A stretch of DNA of 16,746 bases from positions 1 to 16,746 of the forward strand of contig CAJFNH010000021.1 of assembly GCA_904394195.1 (NCBI GenBank), read 5' to 3'. Numbering within the stretch: position 1 is the stretch's first letter; every line of letters starts with the position of its first letter. The position numbers and the translations under genes are program-made. Below the pieces are notes generated by a model. It searched no databases, was not told the origin of the DNA, and worked only from the letters and a program-made list of their open reading frames with translations. This DNA comes from Candidatus Gallimonas caecicola. GTDB lineage: Bacteria; Bacillota; Clostridia; Christensenellales; Borkfalkiaceae. This document shows, in pieces, positions 6,575 to 13,464 of this stretch.

Positions 6575-7522
6575 ATGCAGATCTGTCTTTGTGCCGTATT
6601 GCTTTCGTTTGCCCTGTCTTTGTTTCTGTGCGCAGCGGAGATGCCTTTTCTGAAGCGCATGGGCGGGCAGCATATCCTGGTCTATGTTGAGGAACACAAA
6701 AAAAAGGAGGGCACGCCCACGATGGGCGGGCTCGCCTTTGTGCCTGCCGCCGTGATCGCCGCCGTTGTCTGTGCGCGCGGCGCGGACAAGCCCTTCTGGG
6801 TGGCGTTCGCCGTAGGGCTCGGCTATCTTGTCGTCGGGTTTTTGGATGATTTCCTCAAAAAACGGCGGGGGAGCAATCTCGGATTGCGCGCTTACCAGAA
6901 GGTCTTTTTTCAGCTCGGCGTCGCGGTCATTGCGTCCGTCTACTGCTGCATGGAGGGGATGACCACGCTGCGCATCCCCTATACGCAGCTTGCGTTCGAT
7001 ATCGGCTGGTGGATGCTTCCGCTCGGCATCTTTGTGTTCGTTGCCACGGTGAACGGCGTCAATCTTACAGACGGGCTTGACGGGCTGGCAGGCGGAGTGA
7101 GCGCCGTCTTTTTTCTTGCGCTTGCCCTTCTGCTCGGCGTGCAGGGGGAGAGCGGCGCCCTGTCCTTGCTCTGTCTGTGCCTTGTCGGCGCGCTTGCGGC
7201 TTACCTCGTGTTCAATACGAGCCGCGCTTCCCTGTTTATGGGCGATACCGGGTCTCTCTCACTGGGCGGGTTTGCCGCTTCCGCGGCGCTCTTTTCCGGC
7301 AACGCGCTCGTCATTCCCATTCTGGGCATCATGTTTGTCCTTTCAAGCATATCCGTCATCCTTCAGGTCATATATTACAAAAAAACGGGCAGACGGATCT
7401 TTCTGATGGCGCCTTTGCACCATCATTTCCAGAAGAAGGGCTACAGCGAAGCGAAGATCGCCTATGTATATGCGCTGGCGACTGCGTTCATGGGACTCAC
7501 GCTCTTTCTGCCGTTTGCCTGA
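6575..7522 (+). CDS. mraY: Phospho-N-acetylmuramoyl-pentapeptide transferase
   Basis: Polytopic membrane enzyme that transfers phospho-MurNAc-pentapeptide to undecaprenyl phosphate, giving lipid I. The 315-residue product, a normal length for Gram-positive MraY, has about ten hydrophobic segments. It shows KKKEGTPTMGG (42-52), the Mg-binding D91-D92 in GFLDDFLK, NLTDGLDGLAGG (163-174), FMGDTGSLSLGG (221-232) and the triple histidine APLHHHFQKKG (279-289). The ATG at 6575 is one base after the murE stop, with GGGAAG inside the end of murE, so translation is probably coupled. An open frame continues upstream to 6026, but that is murE in another frame. murF normally lies between murE and this gene. 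Confidence 0.97.
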   Translation: MQICLCAVLLSFALSLFLCAAEMPFLKRMGGQHILVYVEEHKKKEGTPTMGGLAFVPAAVIAAVVCARGADKPFWVAFAVGLGYLVVGFLDDFLKKRRGSNLGLRAYQKVFFQLGVAVIASVYCCMEGMTTLRIPYTQLAFDIGWWMLPLGIFVFVATVNGVNLTDGLDGLAGGVSAVFFLALALLLGVQGESGALSLLCLCLVGALAAYLVFNTSRASLFMGDTGSLSLGGFAASAALFSGNALVIPILGIMFVLSSISVILQVIYYKKTGRRIFLMAPLHHHFQKKGYSEAKIAYVYALATAFMGLTLFLPFA

Positions 7523-7548
7523 CCCCCACACGGGGAGAAGGAGGACGT

Positions 7549-8958
7549 ATGTATTTTCCCGCACAGACCTTTCTTGTGGCGGGGCTGTCCCGTTCAGGGA
7601 TCGCCGCCGCCCGCTATCTGCTCGGCTGCCATGCCAAAGCGGTGTATCTCTACGACGACGTGGACGATGAAAACGTGCGCGCGGCGCGGGAGAGCCTGGT
7701 CGCGCTCGGCTGCCACGCGCTTACCGGTGAGGACGCTTCTGCGCGTGCGCTCGCATGCGATGTGCTCGTGCTCAGTCCGGGGATCCCGATCGATCATCCG
7801 CTTCCCGTCTCCTTCCGCAAGGCGGGAAAGGCGATCGTGGGGGAGGCGGAGCTGGGCGCGCGCGCTCTGCGCTGTCCCGTGATCGCCGTAACGGGCACCA
7901 ACGGAAAGACGACCACTGTCTCGATGATCGCGCATATCCTGCGCGAGGCGGGGAAGAACGCCGTTGAATGCGGAAATATCGGCAAGCCGATCACGGCATG
8001 CCTTGAGGAACTGGGTGAGGACGGGATCGCCGTTGCGGAGATCTCCTCCTTCCAGCTGGAAACGCTCACTTCCCTGCGCCCGCATATCGCCGTCGTCCTC
8101 AACATAACCGAAGATCATCTCAACCGTCACTATACGATGGAAAATTACATCTATCTCAAATCGCGCATCCTGAAGAACTGTGCGGAGAGCGAGTTTGCCG
8201 TGCTCAATGCCGACGACGCCACAGTGTACGGCTTCGGGGAAAAGACGCGTGCGAAGGTGGTCGGCTTTTCCCTTGAGCGCCCGACGGACGGTGCATATCT
8301 GCGCGACGGAGCCATCTGGTGGCGGGATGAACGCGTTCTTGCTTTGGGCGAATTGCCCCTTGAGGGTAGACACAATGAGGCGAACGCCCTTGCCGCCGTG
8401 AGTGCGTGTTGCCTGATGGGGATCAACAGCGCGTCCGTTGCGGCGGCGCTCAAGACCTTCCGCGGGATCCCGCACCGCCTGCAGCGCATCGGCGAGGTGG
8501 AAGGGATCTCCTTTCTGGACGATAGCAAGGCGACCAATCCGGATGCGGCGATCAAGGCGGTGGAGGGCGTAAAGGGGGAAAGCGTGATCTTGCTGGGCGG
8601 CAAGGACAAAGGGTATTCCTATGAGCTGCTCTTTTCTGCGATCAAGCGTTCCGGCGTCGTGCATGCCGTACTCTATGGAGAAAATGCCTTTCGCCTGTTC
8701 GATGCGGCGATCCGTGAAAAATTTTTCAAGATCACGCTCTGCCGTCCCTTCGATCTTGCGGTCCGGGTCGCCTTTCTCACGGCACAGAAGGGACAGAATG
8801 TGCTTTTAAGTCCCGCTTCGGCAAGTTTTGACAGCTTTAAAAGCTATGAGGAGCGCGGCGAACGGTTTGCGCAGATCATGGAAGAACTGCGGGCGGAGCG
8901 CATGGCGCTCATCCGTCCCGCGGCGGCGGAGGATGCGCGTGAAGAGAGCGAAGCATAG
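7549..8958 (+). CDS. murD: UDP-MurNAc-L-alanine:D-glutamate ligase
   Basis: Cytosolic Mur ligase that adds D-glutamate, the product of MurI, to UDP-MurNAc-L-Ala. The 469-residue product has the N-terminal Rossmann-like FLVAGLSRSGIAAARYL, SPGIPIDHP, the ATP loop VTGTNGKTTT (114-123), AEISSFQLE (163-171), NITEDHLNRH, the probable carbamylated lysine K204, PHRLQ, LDDSKATNPDA and LLSPASASFDSF. The ATG at 7549 is chosen because AAGGAGG ends 4 bases upstream and homology starts here; the open frame extends back to 7177 only as an artefact inside mraY. About 20 extra residues at the C terminus (AAAEDAREESEA) lie beyond the core. The gene's end overlaps the ftsW start by 20 bases. Confidence 0.97.
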   Translation: MYFPAQTFLVAGLSRSGIAAARYLLGCHAKAVYLYDDVDDENVRAARESLVALGCHALTGEDASARALACDVLVLSPGIPIDHPLPVSFRKAGKAIVGEAELGARALRCPVIAVTGTNGKTTTVSMIAHILREAGKNAVECGNIGKPITACLEELGEDGIAVAEISSFQLETLTSLRPHIAVVLNITEDHLNRHYTMENYIYLKSRILKNCAESEFAVLNADDATVYGFGEKTRAKVVGFSLERPTDGAYLRDGAIWWRDERVLALGELPLEGRHNEANALAAVSACCLMGINSASVAAALKTFRGIPHRLQRIGEVEGISFLDDSKATNPDAAIKAVEGVKGESVILLGGKDKGYSYELLFSAIKRSGVVHAVLYGENAFRLFDAAIREKFFKITLCRPFDLAVRVAFLTAQKGQNVLLSPASASFDSFKSYEERGERFAQIMEELRAERMALIRPAAAEDAREESEA

Positions 8959-10063
8959 CGATGCGGGGAAGGGGGATCTTCTCTTCCTGGCGGCGGTGCT
9001 TGCGCTTGCCGCTTACGGCGTCGTATGCGTGTATTCGGCAAGCAGTTATAACGCCGAAGTGCAGTACGGCGATGAAATGTTCTTTTTTCGCAAGCATCTC
9101 GTCGGTTTTCTGATCGGGGCGGCGGCTATGGTCGGCGTGAGCTTTCTGCACTATGAAAAGCTGCGCCGCTTCGGGCTTCCCGCGCTGCTTCTCTCGCTTG
9201 TTCTGCTTGCCCTGGTCTTTGTACCCGGGCTCGGAAAGAGCAACTACGGCGCGACGCGGTGGATCGGGATCGGCTCCTTTACCGTTCAGCCGTCCGAGAT
9301 CGCAAAGCTCGGGTTTGTGATGTTTGCGGCGGGATTCTTTGCAAAGGATCCCGCCCGCATGCGCACGCTCCGGGGGTGCCTTCCCGTGTTGGGAGCGGGG
9401 CTTTGCGTCTGTGTGCTCATCATGCTCGAGCCGAATATGTCCGTGACCATGTGCGTCGGCGCCGTGATGATCGGTATGCTCTTTCTTGCCGGTATCTCCA
9501 AAAAGGCACTCGCAGTCATCTGTATCCCCGTGTTGCTCGCCGTGCCCGCACTCATCCTGATGGAGCCGTACCGCCTGCAGCGGCTCTCCGCGTTCATGGA
9601 TCCATGGGCGTCGCCCAAGGAAGAGGGCTATCAGCTCATTCAGTCTCTCTACGGGCTGGCAAACGGCAATCTGTTCGGCGTGGGACTGTTCAACTCCCGC
9701 CAGAAATACCGCTTTCTTCCGTTTGCCGAGAGCGATTTCATCCTCTCCGTCATTGCTGAAGAGACGGGCTTTTTCGGCGTGCTTGCGCTCTTTCTTCTCA
9801 TAGGCTTTATCGTCTGGCGTGGTTTCCGTATCGCTGCACGATGCGGAAATTTTTACGGATTTTTGCTTGCAGGGGGGATCACGCTTGCCTTTGCCGTACA
9901 GAGTGCGCTCAACGCGCTCGTCGTGAGCGGATGTATCCCGCCCACCGGGCTTCCGCTCCCGCTTGTATCGGCGGGGAACACCTCCCTCATTGTGACGATG
10001 GCGGGCATGGGCATCGTATATGGAGTGTCCAGACACACGCAAAGCAAAAAACTCATACAATGA
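8939..10063 (+). CDS. ftsW: SEDS-family peptidoglycan glycosyltransferase FtsW
   Basis: Integral membrane polymerase that builds septal glycan strands from lipid II, working with the class B PBP encoded upstream. The 374-residue product has about ten membrane segments, GATRWIGIGSFTVQPSEIAKL, the PWASPKEEGYQLIQSLYGLANG stretch, and FLPFAESDFILSVIAEETGF with the probable catalytic Asp266. The family-typical PTGLPLPFISYGGSSL appears as PTGLPLPLVSAGNTSL. FtsW and RodA are hard to separate by sequence; position after murD favours FtsW. I place the start at GTG 8939, with GGAGG 6 bases upstream. The ATG at 8933 abuts that GGAGG and is too close. Longer in-frame starts fall inside murD. murG and murC, expected next, are absent. 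Confidence 0.95.
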   Translation: MKRAKHSDAGKGDLLFLAAVLALAAYGVVCVYSASSYNAEVQYGDEMFFFRKHLVGFLIGAAAMVGVSFLHYEKLRRFGLPALLLSLVLLALVFVPGLGKSNYGATRWIGIGSFTVQPSEIAKLGFVMFAAGFFAKDPARMRTLRGCLPVLGAGLCVCVLIMLEPNMSVTMCVGAVMIGMLFLAGISKKALAVICIPVLLAVPALILMEPYRLQRLSAFMDPWASPKEEGYQLIQSLYGLANGNLFGVGLFNSRQKYRFLPFAESDFILSVIAEETGFFGVLALFLLIGFIVWRGFRIAARCGNFYGFLLAGGITLAFAVQSALNALVVSGCIPPTGLPLPLVSAGNTSLIVTMAGMGIVYGVSRHTQSKKLIQ

Positions 10064-10092
10064 ACTGTATGAGAGCGGACGTTTTTGTCCGC
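10052..10092 (+). other. Two tandem hairpins at the ftsW-murA junction
   Basis: CTCATACA (10052-10059) pairs perfectly with TGTATGAG (10066-10073) around a 6-base loop that contains the ftsW stop codon. Two bases on, GCGGAC (10075-10080) pairs with GTCCGC (10087-10092) around GTTTTT. No U-run follows, so these are not classical terminators. They could be an mRNA processing or stability site or a weak attenuator. They lie where murG and murC usually sit. Confidence 0.55.
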
Positions 10093-10111
10093 CGATTAGG
10101 AGAAAAAACTT

Positions 10112-11368
10112 ATGGATAAATACGTTATCGACGGGGGGAGGCGTCTTTTCGGAAGCGTGGCGATGCAGTCGGCGAAAAATTCGGTACTGCCGCTGCTTGC
10201 GGCGTCCATTCTGACGGAAAAGCGCGTTACCATCCGCGAGGCGCCCAATATCTCCGACGTCGCCTGTATGGCGCAGATCCTGCGTGAACTGGGCGCGGAT
10301 GTGAAGTTTTCGGGCGGGTGCGTCACCATCGACAGCGCGGATGCGTACTGCCATGAGATCCCGTCCTCGCTCACCAGGGAATTGCGCTCTTCTGTGTTCA
10401 TGCTCGGCTCTCTCCTGTCCCGCTTCGGGCGCGCGCTCATCGCCTATCCGGGCGGCTGCGATATCGGGCTCCGGCCCATCGATCTGCACCTGACGGCGCT
10501 CAAACGGCTGGGGGTGACCATCTCCGAACGCGACGGCTTTATTTTCTGTGAGTGCGCAAAACTCAAGGGCGCGGAGATCCTGCTTGATTTTCCGAGCGTC
10601 GGCGCCACGGAGAACATCCTGCTGGCCGCCGTTAAGGCGGAGGGCAGAACGGTGCTGACGGGTGCGGCGAAGGAGCCGGAGATCGTCGATCTGCAGAACT
10701 TCCTCAACGCGATGGGTGGCAAGGTCGCCGGTGCGGGTACGGATGTCATTGAAATAGAGGGCGTGAAAGAGCTGCGCGGCGTGTCGTACCGTCCCATGAA
10801 GGACCGCATCGAAGCGGGGACCTTCCTGTTCGCGGCCGCTGCCTGCGGCGGGGAAGTCGAGGTCACGGGCGTCGCCCCCGAGAATATTCGCCTGCTGTTA
10901 CATAAATTGCGTGAAAACGGTTGCAAAATCCATGCAAAAAATGATAAAATAAACATAGAGAGCCGCGGAAAGCTCAAGTGCAACCGCCGCATCGAGACAA
11001 TGCCCTTTCCGGGGTTTCCCACCGATCTGCAGGCGCAGGCAACAGCGCTCAACGCATCCTGTACGGGCTGTGCGCTCATCGTGGAAAATCTGTTCGAAAC
11101 GCGTTTCAAATACGTTCCGGAACTGCAGAAGATGGGGGCGGACATTGAGGTAAAGGGGCGCACCGCCTTTGTGCGCGGCGTGGGGAAGCTCCACGGCGCC
11201 AGCGTTACGGCGGGCGATCTGCGCGGAGGAGCGGCGCTCGTGATCGCCGCGTTGGGCGCCGAAGGGGTGTCCGAGGTGCTCGATTTGTCGCACATCGACA
11301 GGGGCTATGCCGATTTCCGCACAAAACTCAAAAAACTCGGGGCTTCCATTCGCCGCGTACATATCTGA
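10112..11368 (+). CDS. murA: UDP-N-acetylglucosamine 1-carboxyvinyltransferase
   Basis: First committed cytosolic step of peptidoglycan synthesis: transfers enolpyruvate from phosphoenolpyruvate to UDP-GlcNAc. The 418-residue product shows the whole EPSP-synthase-type fold: MQSAKNSVLPLLAA with K22-N23, PGGCDIGLRPIDLH with the loop cysteine C116 (the residue fosfomycin modifies in this family), SVGATENILLAA, EPEIVDLQNFLNAMGG, DRIEAGTFLFAA, FPGFPTDLQAQ and DLRGGAALVIAALGAEG. The ATG at 10112 has TTAGGAGA 8 to 9 bases upstream. The usual GAKN is SAKN and kMRAS is ELRSS, both mild changes. An AT-rich patch inside the gene (about 10900-10960) contains a promoter-like sequence. Confidence 0.97.
   Translation: MDKYVIDGGRRLFGSVAMQSAKNSVLPLLAASILTEKRVTIREAPNISDVACMAQILRELGADVKFSGGCVTIDSADAYCHEIPSSLTRELRSSVFMLGSLLSRFGRALIAYPGGCDIGLRPIDLHLTALKRLGVTISERDGFIFCECAKLKGAEILLDFPSVGATENILLAAVKAEGRTVLTGAAKEPEIVDLQNFLNAMGGKVAGAGTDVIEIEGVKELRGVSYRPMKDRIEAGTFLFAAAACGGEVEVTGVAPENIRLLLHKLRENGCKIHAKNDKINIESRGKLKCNRRIETMPFPGFPTDLQAQATALNASCTGCALIVENLFETRFKYVPELQKMGADIEVKGRTAFVRGVGKLHGASVTAGDLRGGAALVIAALGAEGVSEVLDLSHIDRGYADFRTKLKKLGASIRRVHI
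10921..10950 (+). promoter_or_regulatory. Possible internal promoter inside murA
   Basis: TTGCAA (10921-10926) and TAAAAT (10945-10950) with an 18-bp spacer lie in a locally AT-rich patch within otherwise GC-rich murA. It could give extra transcription of ftsQ. Lys/Asn/Ile codons alone could produce this patch, so the call is weak. Confidence 0.25.
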
Positions 11369-11386
11369 TGCCTTTCGGAGATACCA

Positions 11387-12154
11387 ATGAAGAAAAGAGC
11401 GATCCTTACAACCGTCGTTGCATTCCTGCTCCTCGCCGCCGTCATTGCGGCGGGGCTGAATGCCGTTTTTACCGTAACCTATGTGAACGCACACTTCCGC
11501 ACCTATACCGATGAGGGCGAACGGGCGGCACAGGAGGTCAAAGAGGCGCTCAACGGATATCTTGGCACGAGCACGACCTTTCTCGATCTTGAGGACGTAC
11601 GCGCAACGGCGGCTTCCGATCCGCGTTTTTGCGTTGTTTCCGTCCGCAAGGAATATCCCGCATCCGTCATCGTGGAACTCGAGGAGCGCCGCGCGGCGTT
11701 TGCGCTCGCTTCTGCAGATGGCTGGGATATTCTGGACGACGAGGGGGTTCGCATCGGCACGACGGACAGTCCGGACGGCTATGTCGCGCTTTCGGGCGAT
11801 TTTGCTTTTGCTTATGAAGACGGCGCCATCGCGGGCAGCTATGCCGCGGAACTTCTTGAAATGTATTCGGTTTGTTCTGAGCTCCTGGGCGAGCCCCGCG
11901 CCAACTTTCTTACGGTAACGCTTGAGGTGAGCGGCAGTACCGCGACCGGGCAATTTGACCGATTCCGCATTGCCACAAGAGAGGGGGTCGCGATCGTCAT
12001 AGCCAATCCGTCCGTTGCTGCCGCCGATAAAGCCAGGGCGGCGATCGAGTGCTATCTCGGACTGGATGCGAGCGACCGTGTGTGCGGCTCCATCAATACC
12101 GGCGTCACGCAGGCAACGGCAGAGTACTTCCGCAGCGGGACGTCGCAGCAGTAA
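11387..12154 (+). CDS. ftsQ: Cell division protein FtsQ/DivIB
   Basis: Bitopic division protein that scaffolds the FtsL/DivIC-FtsW-PBP complex outside the membrane. The 255-residue product has a short cytoplasmic start (MKKR), one membrane segment at about 7-27, then a POTRA-like region to about residue 100. This is followed by the family's beta domain signature: DPRFCVVSVRKEYPASVIVE, EERRAAFA and DDEGVRIG. The family is weakly conserved, so position after murA and this architecture carry the call. GGAG lies 6 bases before the ATG, and the gap to murA is 18 bases. It is the last gene of the MraZ-controlled operon; a strong terminator follows 27 bases after its stop. Confidence 0.88.
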   Translation: MKKRAILTTVVAFLLLAAVIAAGLNAVFTVTYVNAHFRTYTDEGERAAQEVKEALNGYLGTSTTFLDLEDVRATAASDPRFCVVSVRKEYPASVIVELEERRAAFALASADGWDILDDEGVRIGTTDSPDGYVALSGDFAFAYEDGAIAGSYAAELLEMYSVCSELLGEPRANFLTVTLEVSGSTATGQFDRFRIATREGVAIVIANPSVAAADKARAAIECYLGLDASDRVCGSINTGVTQATAEYFRSGTSQQ

Positions 12155-12181
12155 TTTTCGCCGGGATTTCCGGCGGCGCCG

Positions 12182-12207
12182 GGCGCACGCGACGTGCGCC
12201 TTTTTTT
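12182..12207 (+). terminator. Intrinsic terminator of the main dcw operon
   Basis: GGCGCACG (12182-12189) pairs perfectly with CGTGCGCC (12193-12200) around a 3-base loop and is followed by seven T residues. This is a strong factor-independent terminator separating ftsQ from ftsA. Confidence 0.93.
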
Positions 12208-12238
12208 GTGCATTTTAGCGAAAAAAGGACGCGATTTC

Positions 12239-12267
12239 TTGACAATATTTTGCCTTGCTGTTATAAT
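12239..12267 (+). promoter_or_regulatory. ftsA-ftsZ promoter (perfect sigma-A consensus)
   Basis: TTGACA (12239-12244) and TATAAT (12262-12267) are exact consensus with a 17-bp spacer. Transcription should begin near 12274, about 38 bases before the ftsA ATG. No MraZ-type AAGTGGT box is visible around it, so ftsAZ appears free of MraZ control. It is the second perfect-consensus promoter in the window. Confidence 0.92.
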
Positions 12268-12311
12268 AGTAAAAAGCGAAGAGCCGAACGATACTTACAA
12301 GGGGATTGCCT

Positions 12312-13463
12312 ATGAGCCGCAGAAGCGTAGCGGTGCTGGATGTTCGTTCCTCGGAGGTCACCGTCGTCGTCGGAGAGCGGGGTGTAAACAACACCTTTGT
12401 GTTCAAGGCGAGCAAGACGGAGCCGTACGACGGTTACGATGAGAGCGCCTTTTTTGATACGGACAAACTGACCGATGCGATCTTCCGTGCGGTTACCGCC
12501 GTCGAGCGCATCTGCGGTGAGCGGATCCGTACGCTCTATGTCGGCGTTCCGGGCGCCTTTACGCGCGTGATCCCGCGCGAGCAGAATATCGGGTTTTCCA
12601 AACGGCGCGTCATCGGTCAGCGCGATCTTTCGGTGCTCTTTGAGAGCGGGCGCGAGCCCGTGGAGGGGTATCGCTGTATCCGTGCCACCAGTATGATCTA
12701 TGTGACATCGGATGACCGGCGCGTGGTCGACCCCGTGGGGCTTTCCTCCGCATCTTTATCGGGCGTGCTCTCCTACTTTTATTGCAGCGATTATTTTGCG
12801 GAGACGATGGAGCGCATCTTTTCCGGCATGAAGATCGCCCTGCATTTTCTGCCTGCGGAATATGCGATGGCGACCTATCTTATCCCGTCGGAAACGCGCG
12901 ATGAATATGCGTTGTTCCTCGACGTCGGTTTCATGTCTACTTCGCTCTGTGTTCTGCTGGGGAACGGCGTGCTTGCCCAGCGCACCTATTTTGTCGGGAA
13001 GGGGCAGATCGCTGCGGTGCTCATGCAACGCTTTTCTCTGTCCTACGAAGTGGCGTCTGCATTGCTCGCCAAGGCCAATCTGTACACGCGCAGCAATGCC
13101 GGAAAGACGGAGGTCATCGTACAGGGCGCTGCGTATGAGGTGGATACAGATGAACTTGTTGAGGCGGTGAAAGAGGGGCTTGACGGCATCTGTGAAGCCA
13201 TCGGCGGATTTCTGGACGAGTGTTCGGGCAGAGAGCTTGACTTCAAACCGCTCTATGTGACGGGGGAGGGGCTTGCCGATATCCGCGGTGCGCTCGAACA
13301 TGTTTCCAAGCGTGTGAGCCGCGTGTGTGAAATGCTTGCGCCCGACCTGCCTTACTATAACAAGCCGGCAATGAGTTCCCGCATTGCGCTCACCGATCTT
13401 GCATATGAAGATCATCGCAAGGGTGGATTTTTCAATAAACTCTTAAACATATTCGGAGGTTAA
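12312..13463 (+). CDS. ftsA: FtsA-like actin-fold division protein, divergent
   Basis: Position directly before ftsZ, length (383 residues), actin-like layout and the C-terminal amphipathic helix (about 370-383, KGGFFNKLLNIFGG) identify it as FtsA, the protein that tethers FtsZ filaments to the membrane. The SHS2/1C-like segment lies about 72-165. The nucleotide motifs are all unusual. Phosphate-1 reads VLDVRSSEVTVVVGE (8-22) where DIGTS is usual. Phosphate-2 reads LDVGFMSTSLCVL (203-215) where DIGGGTT is usual. The adenosine motif reads VTGEGLADIRG (316-326) where TGGGA is usual. ATP binding may therefore be weak or lost, which is inference. The ATG at 12312 has AAGGGGA 6 bases upstream; an in-frame TTG at 12306 is too close to that site. 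The stop is one base before the ftsZ ATG. Confidence 0.85.
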   Translation: MSRRSVAVLDVRSSEVTVVVGERGVNNTFVFKASKTEPYDGYDESAFFDTDKLTDAIFRAVTAVERICGERIRTLYVGVPGAFTRVIPREQNIGFSKRRVIGQRDLSVLFESGREPVEGYRCIRATSMIYVTSDDRRVVDPVGLSSASLSGVLSYFYCSDYFAETMERIFSGMKIALHFLPAEYAMATYLIPSETRDEYALFLDVGFMSTSLCVLLGNGVLAQRTYFVGKGQIAAVLMQRFSLSYEVASALLAKANLYTRSNAGKTEVIVQGAAYEVDTDELVEAVKEGLDGICEAIGGFLDECSGRELDFKPLYVTGEGLADIRGALEHVSKRVSRVCEMLAPDLPYYNKPAMSSRIALTDLAYEDHRKGGFFNKLLNIFGG

Positions 13464-13464
13464 A

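Noticed and set aside
7177..7548. N-terminal extension of murD into mraY
   Set aside because: The frame is open but overlaps conserved mraY sequence. AAGGAGG and ATG at 7549 match the normal MurD start.
8828..8938. Longer ftsW starts, including ATG 8933
   Set aside because: They lie inside murD, and ATG 8933 directly abuts the GGAGG site. GTG 8939 has proper spacing.
10052..10092. The two hairpins as a rho-independent terminator before murA
   Set aside because: Neither stem is followed by a U-run, and murA has no evident promoter of its own downstream of them.
8909..10489. A 526-codon minus-strand frame opposite ftsW and the start of murA
   Set aside because: It is antisense to clear ftsW and murA. 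The Lys/Arg/His-rich shadow composition has no membrane or catalytic features.
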